From assembly GCF_029784155.1 (NCBI RefSeq), contig NC_073693.1, positions 287,218,875 to 287,282,874 on the forward strand: a stretch of DNA of 64,000 bases, in the 5' to 3' direction. The translations under genes and the position numbers were made by a program. Of this stretch, positions 11,701 to 21,921 are shown piece by piece (the first letter of the stretch is position 1; each line of letters begins with the position of its first letter). Source of the DNA: Uranotaenia lowii. Its lineage: Eukaryota > Arthropoda > Insecta > Diptera > Culicidae. Below the pieces are notes generated by a model. That model was not told the DNA's origin. It searched no databases and saw only the letters and a program-made list of their open reading frames with translations.

Positions 11701-14700
11701 AGATTTCAGATTCTGATTTCAGATTCAGATTTCAGATTTCAGATTTCAGATTTCAGATTTCAGATTTCAGATTTCAGATTTCAGATTTCAGATTTCAGAT
11801 TTCAGATTTCAGATTTCAGATTTCAGATTTCAGATTTCAGATTTCAGATTTCAGATTTCAGATTTCAGATTTCAGATTTCAGATTTCAGATTTCAGATTT
11901 CAGATTTCAGATTTCAGATTTCAGATTCAGATTTCAGATTCAGATTTCAGATTCAGATTTCAGATTCAGATTTCAGATTTAGATTTCAGATTCAGATTTC
12001 AGATTCAGATTTCAGATTCAGATTTCAGATTCAGATTTCAGATTCAGATTTCAGATTCAGATTTCAGATTCAGATTTCAGATTCAGATTTCAGATTTAGA
12101 TTTCAGATTTAGATTTCAGATTCAGATTTCAGATTCAGATTTCAGATTCAGATTTCAGATTCAGATTTCAGATTTCAGATTCAGATTTCAGATTCAGATT
12201 TCAGATTCAGATTTCAGATTCAGATTTCAGATTCAGATTTCAGATTCACATTTCAGATTCAGATTTCAGATTCAGATTTCAAATTCAGATTTCAGATTCA
12301 GATTTCAGATTCAGATTTCAGATTCAGATTTCAGATTCAGATTTCAGATTCAGATTTCAGATTCAGATTTCAGATTCAGATTTCAGATTCAGATTTCAGA
12401 TTCAGATTTCAGATTCAGATTTCAGATTCAGATTTCAGATTAAGATTTCAGATTCAGATTTCAGATTCAGATTTCAGATTCAGATTTCAGATTCAGATTT
12501 CAGATTCAGATTTCAGATTCAGATTTCAGATTCAGATTTCAGATTCAGATTTCAGATTCAGATTTCAGATTCAGATTTCAGATTCAGATTTCAGATTCAG
12601 ATTTCAGATTCAGATTTCAGATTCAGATTTCAGATTCAGATTTCAGATTCAGATTTCAGATTCAGATTTCAGATTCAGATTTCAGATTCAGATTTCAGAT
12701 TCAGATTTCAGATTCAGATTTCAGATTCAGATTTCAGATTCTGATTTCAGATTCAGATTTCAGATTCAGATTTCAGATTCAGATTTCAGATTCAGATTTC
12801 AGATTCAGATTTCAGATTCAGATTTCAGATTCAGATTCAGATATCAGATTTAGATTTCAGATTTCAGATTCAGATTTCAGATTCAGATTTCAGATTCAGA
12901 TTTCAGATTCAGATTTCAGATTCAGATTTCAGATTCAGATTTCAGATTCAGATTTCAGATTCAGATTTCAGATTCAGATTTCAGATTCAGATTTCAGATT
13001 CAGATTTCAGATTCAGATTTCAGATTCAGATTTCAGATTCAGATTTCAGATTCAGATTTCAGATTCAGATTTCAGATTCAGATTTCAGATTCAGATTTCA
13101 GATTCAGATTTCAGATTCAGATTTCAGATTCAGATTTCAGATTCAGATTTCAGATTCAGATTTCAGATTCAGATTTCAGATTCAGATTTCAGATTCAGAT
13201 TTCAGATTCAGATTTCAGATTCAGATTTCAGATTCAGATTTCAGATTCAGATTTCAGATTCAGATTTCAGATTCAGATTTCAGATTCAGATTTCAGATTC
13301 AGATTTCAGATTCAGATTTCAGATTTCAGATTCAGATTTCAGATTCAGATTTCAGATTCAGATTTCAAACTCAGATTTCAGATTCAGATTTCAGATTCAG
13401 ATTTCAGATTCAGATTTCAGATTCAGATTTCAGATTCTAAAGATCAATTACCTTCATCTTCCTTTCATCAATTTTTCCCCGCTAGCGCTACATCCAACCG
13501 CCTCGACGGGAACCATGCAAACCGGTAGCATGCTATCGGCCACCGGTAGTGGAATTTTCGGGCGATTCCGTGTACAAAACATCCTTCAACACCGACCCAG
13601 CTACGATCGTATGCAATGCTCGTCCGATGCCAATAACGCCACGCAATAACCTGGCGGTGCCACCCGGTTGCCTGGAGAAGACTACCGTTACCTCGGTGAG
13701 ATAATTTTAAAAACCTTTTTATCTTGGAACTAAATTCTGCTTTACTTAATCTTGTAGCTTTCGTATCCTGCCTATGGACACAGTGAACGTCAGAAACCCG
13801 TTCTGCCGAGCCATAATCAATCGATCGGAGGCGGCCCAATGCAGGAGGTCACAACAACTCGTCACGACTACGTACCTAAATCGACCCCAAAACGGGTTAA
13901 AATCATTCCGGAAGGGCACATTCGCAGTTTGAGTGCCCCGTTCGAGAAGGAAACGGTTAATAAGCTATCGTTCGGATGTCCGAATATGACCAACTTCACC
14001 CCGGCAGTGTCCTGCAAACCGGTGCGGGAGTACACCAGATCAGAGAGTAAGTTGGGCCAAAACTACGCAACGCGCCTCTGTGTGTGAGATAAATTACTTA
14101 TAGAAGGTTATTCTACTACCTTACAGATGTCACTACTGATTTAAAGATTTGATAGCTTTATGGTAATTAAATTTTAACTATCGTTCTAGTTCCAATGGCC
14201 TCTGAGACAACCGCCAAACTAAGCTATCCTCCGGTGAGTCCGGGCCCTAAGGAGATTCATCCATGGGCCCGTCGTGCTAGCTATCAACCGCCGGACGTGG
14301 CGATGGCCAATGACACGACCTACAAGAAAAGTTACATGACCAACAGCGCTTGTGCCTCGGAACGTGTCAAGATGATACCTCCCTTCAATAACTTACGTGT
14401 ACCTGCTGATTCTTCGTTCGAATCAAAGACAGTCTACAAGGAAAGTTATTACTGCAACGGCGGTGAACGACCGGCAGCGATACGGCCTGTTGGCCAACTC
14501 CACATACCGAGTTCCAAGCTGGAAGACAACACCGTCTATAAGGTATTGCCTAGCTATGTGGTTGATCATTCCAAGTTCTTCTGACCAAGAACTGAATCGT
14601 ACTCAAAACTTGCCGACCAATGATCAGCTCATTATGCGCACAACACTCTCCACATAACACTACTCTCATGCATACCAAGGTAATTCGGTTTTGTTTAAAT

Positions 14701-15612
14701 CACCCTCTAGTTGTTATACTCATAAGGGTACTTAGCACCCGACAAATTCTGAAATGTGTGTATACACAACTAACCTGGTCGCAAGACTGAAATCACATTC
14801 CCAAGCATGCTGCAATTGTGATCTTCACAATATCGTTCAAAATGCATATATGAAACTAAAACCGGTAACCTTCCAAAGTAAATATTAGTAAGCACAACTC
14901 ACACAACATGTAAAAGCACAAACGATATCATAGTTGTTCACTTTCAACATCGAATAGCCATTGATAAAAAGTGATTCTGATTCTAATTCATACCCCTCAT
15001 TCTCGTAGCTCTCTTTCCCCATCTACTGCAACGCGCAACGTCCCGAACCGGTGCTGCCTCGGCCGGCACCACTTATAGGACAAGGACCAATCCAGGAGAT
15101 CACAACCACCCGGCACGATTTCGTCTGCAAAAGTGGCACTAAACGGGAACCGATTGTACCGCAAAACATGCTGCACGCACCGACCGGGCGGTTCGAAAGC
15201 GACACCGTTCAACGTTTGTCCTTCCCAGCTAACAAGGAAAACATTATGCCGCCAAAATCCTGTAAACCGATCACCTGCTATAAACGATCGGAGAGTATGT
15301 GAACCTGTTTTAACCGTTGGGAAACCTAATCTATTTAACTCCTCACGTCTTTTTTCAGTTCCCATGGAAAGTGAAACCACGAACAAGTTGAGTTTCATGC
15401 CTGTGAGCCCGGCGCCAAAGGAAATTTACCCGTGGGCCCGAAGAGCCTGCTACCAACCGCCGGATGCCCCGATGGCATCGGAAACGACGGCCAAACTCAG
15501 CTATCAGCCACCAGGAATCATAATCGATGATGATCCCAGTGGCCCCTGTTGCCAGACGTGTAACCCGGCTACGGTCAACTGTTGCTATCCGCGGGCAGCC
15601 ATCGTTAGCTAG
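5769..15612 (+). CDS. SAXO/FAM154-family protein (stabiliser of axonemal microtubules), 7 exons
   Basis: Exons: 5769-5794, 6049-6274, 13486-13695, 13758-14046, 14190-14542, 15009-15294 and 15359-15612. All introns are GT-AG and the phases agree, giving 547 codons and a TAG stop. The N-terminus is cysteine-rich (DCPPEVCCPEPEADCCY; CQNCACGKPDC), as in vertebrate SAXO proteins. It is followed by at least eight spaced modules of the form E-x-x-T-T/V-Y-K-x-S-Y/F (SGDSVYKTSF, FESKTVYKESYY, LEDNTVYKLSF), the layout of SAXO Mn repeats that bind and stabilise microtubules. The C-terminus is cysteine-rich again (GPCCQTCNPATVNCCY). Exons 4-5 and 6-7 are a duplicated pair with matching phases. By family, the protein is expected in cilia, sperm flagella or centrioles. 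Odd: intron 2 is 7.2 kb and carries a 4 kb satellite. A likely poly(A) signal ATTAAA lies near 15855. The family is fairly sure; the exact orthologue is not known. Confidence 0.8.
6049..6274 (+). CDS. SAXO-like gene, exon 2 (cysteine-rich N-terminus)
   Basis: The acceptor TTCTAG precedes 6049 and the donor is GTAAGC at 6275. The exon encodes the cysteine- and proline-rich part (ADCPPEVCCPEPEADCC, then CGPAPAQCQNCACGKPDC). It ends on a whole codon, in phase with exon 3 across the long intron. Confidence 0.75.
7053..7782. mobile_element. MITE-like element with TTAA ends and G-rich TIRs
   Basis: A 730-bp unit is bounded by TTAA on both sides (7049-7052 and 7783-7786). The left end is a run of eight G then TAGGGTCTAAC; the right end is its inverse, GTTAGACCCTA then seven C. 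The inverted repeat is about 18 bp and there is no transposase frame. TTAA duplications are used by piggyBac-type elements and by some mosquito MITEs. It sits in intron 2 of the SAXO-like gene. Confidence 0.75.
8264..9220. mobile_element. MITE-like element with GGGGTAAGTGTGGAC termini
   Basis: Both ends carry the same inverted repeat of about 28 bp, starting AATAAGGTACACCGGGGTAA on the left and ending in its reverse complement at 9220. The core motif GGGGTAAGTGTGGAC recurs inside: a head-to-head pair at 8471-8503 (CTTACCCC then GGGGTAAG), one inverse copy near 8802, and two adjacent inverse copies at the right end (9176-9207). No coding frame is present. The target duplication could not be told apart from the palindromic ends. 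Confidence 0.7.
9225..9420. repeat. Degenerate satellite edge, partly in inverse orientation
   Basis: Between the MITE and the clean satellite lie decayed units of the inverse orientation (AATCTGAA, 9236-9340), followed by decayed forward units (ATTTCAGATTCAGA). Similar decayed units occur at 7965-8090, on the other side of the MITE. The MITE therefore probably landed in an older array of the same sequence. Confidence 0.55.
9420..13437 (+). repeat. 4 kb satellite of alternating CAGATTT and CAGATT units
   Basis: The array is built from a 7-mer (CAGATTT) and a 6-mer (CAGATT), which mostly alternate as a 13-bp unit. Three blocks are made only of the 7-mer (about 9950-10200, 11035-11240 and 11735-11930). 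Rare variant units (TTTAGA, TTCACA, CAAATT, TTAAGA, TTCTGA) mark a higher-order structure: six of them recur exactly 1725 bp later. The array fills much of intron 2 of the SAXO-like gene and stops 49 bases before exon 3. Long open frames across it only reflect the lack of stop codons in the unit. Confidence 0.95.
13486..13695 (+). CDS. SAXO-like gene, exon 3
   Basis: A pyrimidine tract and CGCTAG precede 13486, only 49 bases after the satellite ends; the donor is GTGAGA. The exon encodes 70 whole codons with the first clear module (PPVVEFSGDSVYKTSF, then ARPMPITPRNNLAVPPGCLE). Confidence 0.8.
13758..14046 (+). CDS. SAXO-like gene, exon 4
   Basis: The acceptor is TTGTAG and the donor GTAAGT. 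Two modules are present (QEVTTTRHDYVPKSTPKR and FEKETVNKLSFGCP), with SCKPVREYTRSE at the end. It is the counterpart of exon 6, sharing start phase 0 and end phase 1. Confidence 0.8.
14190..14542 (+). CDS. SAXO-like gene, exon 5
   Basis: The acceptor is TTCTAG and the donor GTATTG, which is weaker than its neighbours. It encodes PMASETTAKLSYPPVSPGP, PWARRASYQPPD and three further modules ending LEDNTVYK. Its first half is the counterpart of exon 7. Confidence 0.8.
15009..15294 (+). CDS. SAXO-like gene, exon 6
   Basis: The acceptor is CTCGTAG and the donor GTATGT. It encodes LSFPIYCNAQRPEPV, QEITTTRHDFVCKSGTKR, FESDTVQRLSF and KSCKPITCYKRSE. The order and phases repeat those of exon 4. Confidence 0.8.
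15359..15612 (+). CDS. SAXO-like gene, exon 7 and stop
   Basis: The acceptor TTTTTCAG precedes 15359. The exon encodes PMESETTNKLSFMPVSPAP and PWARRACYQPPDAPMASETT, then a cysteine-rich tail, and ends with TAG at 15610-15612. Its first half repeats exon 5. Confidence 0.8.
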
Positions 15613-15996
15613 AAAAAGGAACCGGAACCGACCGGGTAAGGAGTCCTAATTTATATGTAGGCGAAAGAGATGTTTCTAGAAAAGCTGCCGCCAAGCTGTA
15701 GTTAATCGGGCACAAAGCAAACAAGCAGTAGAAATATGAAACGGTGTACATAGATCGAAGATACAATTCTTTCTCATTAGTAATTTTATTTTTTTATTTA
15801 TTAGAATTTTTATTCAAATGTAGAACTATAAATTGTATGTTACTGAAAACTTAAATTAAAGCCACCCGAAAGGAGACGACAAAATCCTTGCTATGTGTTC
15901 CCAACATTTTCGTGAGTTCATCTGTTCAAAAGAAATGGCCATAATGAAGTTCTAGATCCCAGGTTGACTTCACAACTTGTTCTCCACTTTCATTCG
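15613..15996 (+). other. 3' flank of the SAXO-like gene
   Basis: This is probably the 3' untranslated region. A likely poly(A) signal ATTAAA lies near 15855 (AAATTAAAGCCACC). No further gene is seen before the GAGTC repeats. Confidence 0.5.
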
Positions 15997-16345
15997 TAGA
16001 TAGTCGAGAGAGTCGAGAGTCGAGAATCGAGAGTCGAGAATTCAGAATCAAGAATCGATAATCGAGAATTAAAAGTGTAGACTAGAAAATCAAGAGTAGA
16101 GAGTTGAGAATCAAGTGTAGAAAGTCGAGAGTCGAGAGCAAGGAGTCAAGAGTCAAGAGTCAAGAGTCGGGAGTCAAGAATCGAGAGTCGAGAGTCAAGA
16201 ATCAAGAGTCCAGAGTCCAGAGTCCAGAGTCCAGAGTCCAGAGTCCAGAGTCCAGAGTCCAGAGTCAAGAGTCAAGAGTCAAGAGTCAAGAGTCAAGAGT
16301 CGAGAGTCGAGGGTCGAGAGTCAAGAATCAAGAGTCTAGAGTCCT
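15997..16345 (+). repeat. GAGTC-based 7-mer minisatellite
   Basis: Tandem 7-bp units GAGTCGA, GAGTCAA and GAGTCCA, with a homogeneous core of GAGTCCA (about 16205-16262) followed by GAGTCAA and decayed edges. The open frame through it is repeat-driven and is not reported as a gene. Confidence 0.85.
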
Positions 16346-16539
16346 GTAGTCACGAGCTCCACCTTTGTATTCATGTGGCTCTCTGTAGTCGTTTACATCT
16401 AGCCGCAGCGCCAATTCATCACGATACGGAATCTCTATTTCGATTGTCTCCATGGATGATATGTAGTTCCACATTTGAAACTCAGGCGTCGGGCCACCAA
16501 GCGCGGAAAACTGCAATAACTTCGAGTTTTAGCTCCGGA

Positions 16540-18000
16540 CCTACTGGAAGGTATTGGGCAAGGTCGTCGAGTTCGCTGGGTCCAATGTGGTCGTCGGTGC
16601 CGTGGAAGTCCATCAAGCCAAATCAACAAGCATATCGTCGGACCGGTGCAATAGAAGTTTGCAGGACAAAACCACTGAAAGTAGCCAGACTAGAGCTCAT
16701 TGTCGATGACATCAGATCGAAGCTAGTGGGAGGTCGATCCAGGTTCTAGGGGTATCCAGGAGTACTGGATGGTTGTCTGGTCGAAACCATCAAATAGTCG
16801 TTGGGGCCGAGCCTTGATAGTTAGTTGAGCCGGAGCGATTAGAAAGTCTATTATTAGGGAACAATTGGAAGGTCGTCGAGCCACGGATCAGAGTTAGCGA
16901 AAAGTCGTTGTGCCGGAGCCATCGGGATGTCCTTAACCTTCCAAAGCCGTTCGCTAAATATCCGTTTCGGGGAAATATGCGTTGTAATTTGATTTCGTTC
17001 TCCTGGCTGTAAATGTTAACCGATTTTGATGATATTATATTCATTGTGTAGGTAATTTATTCTAATTACTCAAAATTTCAAAATAAAGTCGATATGTATT
17101 ACCAGGTTTTAAGAAACTGGTTCAGAAAGTTAAAAGTCCGAAAAATCAATTTTATTTTTAAAATACTCATAACTTCTGACAGCTTTTCCGTATTTAATTA
17201 TTTCATTGATGTTTGAAATTGTCAAGAATCCATCTATCCGACAATGTATAGATATGTTGGGGTCCAATGAAAGTTTTCACCGCTATGACAGATCTTCCGG
17301 TAGAAAAAAGTCTTACTTTAAAAAAACGACATCCTGTTTTGGCTTTGCTTAGCTGAATTTCATTTCTCAATGAACCGAATTTAAAATCTTAAATTTTAGT
17401 TTTTTGGCGTTAATTTGATCATTATTTTCATAGAACATACTTGGTATGTCAAAACTACCAGTTCATCAGTATATTGGAATGATGATAAAGATGTTTGAAA
17501 TGTGCGCTTTCGGGGTCATATTGACCCCGAACGGCTTTGGAGGGTTAAGCCAGGATTCAGTGGGAGCTCATCGAATGAAAAGTCGCCAGAAAATCTTAGT
17601 TATGGCCGGAGCTTCTGGAAGGTCATTGATATGAATCATCGAAGGTCGTTGAACCGGGGAATCAGATGAAGACTGGCTGGAGCTATTGCAGGGTTATCGG
17701 GTCGCAATTGGATGGTCGGTTCGGATGCCTTGTAAGGTCGTAGCCACTAAATGATCGTTGAGACGATAGCCGTGAGCGGTCTTTGAATCAGTGTCCATAG
17801 AAGGACGTCGGAACCCAAACAATAAGAAGGTCGTTAAGTCACAAGTCACTGAAAATTGTTCAAACCTGAGCCATAGAAGAAAAATGGGCCGGATTACAAA
17901 CAAGTAAGAACCGGAAGGCGACTTCAAGGCCCTCGAATCCAGTCACTTGACCGGGAATTAGATGAAAGGTCGTCGAGCCGCACAAAGGTTGTAGATGAGC
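16540..18000. repeat. Degenerate repeats around AAGGTCGTYGAGCC
   Basis: Diverged copies of a roughly 30-bp motif (GGTCGTCGAG, AAGGTCGTTGAACC, AAGTCGTTGTGCCGGAGCC) are scattered on both sides of the TTAA element at 16937-17544. They look like an old decayed minisatellite or a low-copy repeat. No protein frame is convincing here. Confidence 0.5.
16937..17544. mobile_element. MITE-like element with TTAA duplication and CCTTCCAAAGCC ends
   Basis: A 608-bp unit flanked by TTAA at 16933-16936 and 17545-17548. The left end is CCTTCCAAAGCCGTTCG and the right end is CGAACGGCTTTGGAGGG, an inverted repeat of 17 bp with one mismatch. Nested CCCC/GGGG blocks also pair near the ends. No transposase is present. 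Its TIR differs from that of the other TTAA element at 7053-7782, so it is a separate family. Confidence 0.75.
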
Positions 18001-18002
18001 AT

Positions 18003-18702
18003 ACGGTAGGAAGGTTGAGAAGAGCTACCAGGGAGTTGCAGTTGTAACCCTACTGTAGGTATTGCGGAGTAGTGTTGATAATCGAGGCAACCATAGTACT
18101 CAACAAATACAAAATCGTAAACCGTATCCATGTCGTTTATCGGAGGACTCTCCTTTATATGCCTCAGAGCGGGACGTTTATCTAGCACAGAGAATAACAG
18201 ACGTGAGCAAGAAATGCTTCTAAAATATTGCAATGTTTAGATTTCCCACATTCTAAGAAAGCAATCTAACCTGGAGGACACCCGCGGCCTGTTTCAGCGA
18301 TGCCTTTTATCGTAGGGCGTAACTGCTGGAACTGATCTGGCTAACTGCGGTATCGTTAACCTTGTAAGACTGGCTTATAGACAATCGGTAGAAATGCAGT
18401 GAACCCCTATCAACCGCTAGCCTAGGGCCGATACCCTTATGCTTTGTTGCAGGAAGTTCGGGAGGACTAAGGTAAAACTACTCAGTTACAACGGTACCGT
18501 TTATTTAAAGTTGCAGTTTATTCACCCACCACCTGCTTAACTTAATATAACCTGGCTATTTGGCTGTGCCTACTTCCTCTTCTCCTGTGTCGTCGGAACT
18601 CGGGTTCGTAGTCGATAATTTGGAGATCGGCCGGGACGTGATGGTTTTTACCCGGTCTCACCTTGGGTGCTGAACCGGGAACGGCTGGTCCTCGGACGGT
18701 AA
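18003..18702. other. Unassigned sequence
   Basis: No supported gene. A motif CACCTTGGGTGCTGAACC near 18660 recurs in altered form near 19019 (CACCTTTGGTGCTGAACC), on the far side of the Harbinger-like MITE, so this may be a diverged local duplication. Confidence 0.35.
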
Positions 18703-18983
18703 GAGCATCTGTATCCGTGGTCCAAACAGCCGGTTTAGACTCTAATTCCCACCAAAGCAACCGCCCTGGTGGTTCATTATATCAGTTTCAACTCAACTTT
18801 GTTTTAGAAACTGGTATAAGGATTGATCCAAAACTGATGAGATTTGGATCCAATTTGACGGAGTTTGACAGTTAATGGAACACGAGTGGGGTTGTCAGTT
18901 TTTTCACTGAATTGGATCTGATTTCTTTGGTCCAATTCTGGTATAAATTAGAGCCCAAAAATAGACCACGGATACAGGTGCTC
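18703..18983. mobile_element. Harbinger-like MITE with TAA duplication
   Basis: A 281-bp unit with ends GAGCATCTGTATCCGTGGTC and, inversely, GACCACGGATACAGGTGCTC, an inverted repeat of 20 bp with one mismatch. TAA flanks both ends (18700-18702 and 18984-18986), the 3-bp target typical of PIF/Harbinger elements. There is no coding capacity. Confidence 0.75.
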
Positions 18984-18986
18984 TAA

Positions 18987-20177
18987 GCAAGCGGCTTGGT
19001 TATAATGTACCTGGCCCCACCTTTGGTGCTGAACCAGGTACCGAGGTAAGTAACACTATTGGCGGTTCGATGTTCGTGGAGTCACACTATGCGGTGGGGC
19101 GGAATTGATTTTAAACCAATGGAAGCTAGTGTATTTCTTAACTCAAAACAGCAGGGGTCCTGTGGTATTTATGGACAAATTTTGGGCCGGTTATGAACAA
19201 CGGCAAAATGGTGGAAGGTTAGTTACCTGTCCGTTCAATCGGTTAACGTTCTACGTTGAGTTTTGGTTTCGGTTATCGGTTTTGTCCTATCCTATCAATC
19301 GTTCACTTTATCTCACTTTTGTATACGGATGGTTTTAGGATAATTTAGCAAAGATATAGCTGATATACAAACTTTAATCAGCGTTAAGATGTCGTTTGCG
19401 AACTTGACCAGTGACCGAAAATTTCCTGATTGAACGGCCTTGAACTCCAAGCCGTTTGTTGCCTTCGTTCTGCGTTCTTCTTCGCTCTGCGTTTACGGCT
19501 CACATCTTCTTGTTGCCATCTGGTGGTAGGTTGTAGAAATGCTTCACCAAGGGAAACCCTTAGCCCCCCATGGGACAACACTGCAAAATCCTTTAATTCA
19601 ATCTACATCAAGATCACTGCGAAATCCTTCGACTGACTAGCAACGCTTACATCCTTGGTCGTTATCTTTCCAAATAGATTCAATTCTAGGAATCCACAGG
19701 ATCCCTCTGCTTTGTGTCTAACAAGGCCGCCTGTCGGAGGAGATATAGCGCAGGGTAGCTACCGTCTACCAGGTTGGTGAGGATATCGGGGGTAAATGCT
19801 TTAAATCTAAACCAAAGGGGTACGGGTTCAAGGATAGAGGCGTGCATTTAAGGCCAGAGTCATTACCGATTTCTGCGGTCCAATGACTTATCTGATGTTC
19901 TTCCTCTGAACTTTGCCTTAATGCGGTGGGTTTTGGGAACTTTGAAGATTGATTTCACTCAATTGATTTTATGATACTATTTCATACACATTTTAAAGCT
20001 TGATAAAAGCTTTGGTGATCAAAATTTTACAGCATAACGATTTTATCGAAGTTCAAAAAATTGGTCATGATGACATTTCTAGGACAGGGCTAAATAGTCA
20101 GATTTTAGGTCTCGGGATGTATATAATGCGCTTTAGAGTTTTATGAAGATTAATGCTATAGTCCTAATGCAGGTTTT
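18987..20177. other. Unassigned sequence up to the assembly gap
   Basis: No gene or named element could be supported. It may include the 5' part of the copia element or of its host RTE copy, but no diagnostic motif was found. Confidence 0.3.
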
Positions 20178-20677
20178 NNNNNNNNNNNNNNNNNNNNNNN
20201 NNNNNNNNNNNNNNNNNNNNNNNNNNNNNNNNNNNNNNNNNNNNNNNNNNNNNNNNNNNNNNNNNNNNNNNNNNNNNNNNNNNNNNNNNNNNNNNNNNNN
20301 NNNNNNNNNNNNNNNNNNNNNNNNNNNNNNNNNNNNNNNNNNNNNNNNNNNNNNNNNNNNNNNNNNNNNNNNNNNNNNNNNNNNNNNNNNNNNNNNNNNN
20401 NNNNNNNNNNNNNNNNNNNNNNNNNNNNNNNNNNNNNNNNNNNNNNNNNNNNNNNNNNNNNNNNNNNNNNNNNNNNNNNNNNNNNNNNNNNNNNNNNNNN
20501 NNNNNNNNNNNNNNNNNNNNNNNNNNNNNNNNNNNNNNNNNNNNNNNNNNNNNNNNNNNNNNNNNNNNNNNNNNNNNNNNNNNNNNNNNNNNNNNNNNNN
20601 NNNNNNNNNNNNNNNNNNNNNNNNNNNNNNNNNNNNNNNNNNNNNNNNNNNNNNNNNNNNNNNNNNNNNNNNNNNNN
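20178..20677. other. Assembly gap (500 N)
   Basis: A run of exactly 500 N, a conventional placeholder and not a measured length. It removes the 5' part of the copia polyprotein. Confidence 0.99.
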
Positions 20678-21802
20678 TCGGCCAGAGTTTGGAACCAAAC
20701 CTTCGATGCAGCCTTGAAGAAGATGCATTTTCAACAATCAACCAACGACAGCTGCCTCTATTTCCGTGGTGGCACGTATCTGGCGATTTATGTGGATGAC
20801 ATCGTTGTGGCCTGTCCGTCCGAGGAGTAGTATGCTGAAATTTTGTGTGAATTAAATAAATCGTTTGTGGTCACGTCACTAGGAGATCTACGACATTTCT
20901 TGGGCATTGAAATTTGTAGACACGAGGATGGTATTGCGCTGAATCAGAGTCGATACATTTCCAAGTTGCTAAAGAGGTTCAATTTGGACAACGCCAAGCA
21001 GTCGAAGATACCGTTGGATCCCGGCCATCAGCAAACCAAGGAGGAGAGTAGTAAACTGCCGAACAACCGTGACTACGCCAGTCTGATTGGTGGTTTACTC
21101 TACGTGGCCGTCAACACCCGCCCAGAAATAGCTGTTTGTGTATCCATTCTTGGGCGGAAAGTGAGCTGTCCAACACAAGCCGATTGGGTTGAAGCGAAAC
21201 GGATCCTGCGATATTTGCACTTCACCATCGATCACGAGTTGTTATTGGGAACAACAACTCAACCGCTGATTGTGTACGTCGACGCTGATTGGGCAGGTGA
21301 TTCCAAGGATCGAAAATCAACATCTGGATTCCTGGTCCAATTGGGTGGCGGAACAATTTTTTGGTGCTCGAAGAAACAATCTTGTGTGACTTTGAGCAGT
21401 ACGGAAGCAGAATACGTCGCTTTGGCTGAATGTTGCCAAGAAATTGCCTGGCTATTGCGCTTGCTGGGTGATTTTGCTGTCAAGGTGGACTTACCGCTGA
21501 ACGTGAAGGAGGACAATCAATCCTGCATCAAACAACTGATAGCCCCTGGTATTGGTCGTCGCTCCAAGCATATCGAAACCAAACATCATTTCGTCCGGGA
21601 AATGCAGCAAAATGGAACCATCAACACAACCTACTGCCCGACTGGAGAGATGATCGCAGATATGTTAACGAAGCCCCTACAAGCAACAAAACTGAAGCAA
21701 TTCCGAGAAGCAGCCTCAGTACTTCCATCGAGGAGGAGTGTTGGAGATAACGGTGGAAAACTGAGCAATCGGGAAAATAATAAACAACTGAAATTACCAT
21801 AG
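20678..21802 (+). pseudogene. Copia (Ty1) polyprotein, reverse transcriptase and RNase H part
   Basis: This is the C-terminal half of a copia Pol, which copies the element's RNA. The frame starts in the gap edge (RVWNQTFDAALKKMHF) and includes the catalytic motif YVDDIVV. It meets a TAG stop at 20828-20830 and continues in the same frame. RNase H follows, with YVDADWAGDSKDRKSTSGF, SSTEAEYVALAECCQEI, SKHIETKHHFVRE and ADMLTKPL. The stop would block the polyprotein, so this copy looks inactive. Capsid, protease and integrase parts are in the gap or missing. Confidence 0.85.
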
Positions 21803-21921
21803 TTACCTGTAAATTTAGCTATTTAAGAAACGATCAGTTCAAGTAAAAGTTAGTCTTAATAAACCTGTTAACTATACCAGTAGTCTTCTCTTGTTCGATT
21901 TATGGCCATAAACCTCCAATA
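21739..21921 (+). repeat. 3' LTR of the copia element
   Basis: The purine run GAGGAGGAG is followed by TGTTGGAG. The LTR ends CTCCAATA, the near inverse of its start. AATAAA inside (about 21859) can serve as poly(A) signal. RTE sequence begins directly at 21922, which fixes the right border. Length 183 bp. The 5' LTR is not in view. Confidence 0.7.

Noticed and set aside
9225..13437. CRISPR-like or telomere-like array
   Set aside because: There are no unique spacers between the repeats, and the unit is not an insect telomere repeat (TTAGG).
16104..16349. 81-codon plus-strand frame rich in SRVESRES
   Set aside because: Repeat-driven frame through the GAGTC minisatellite.
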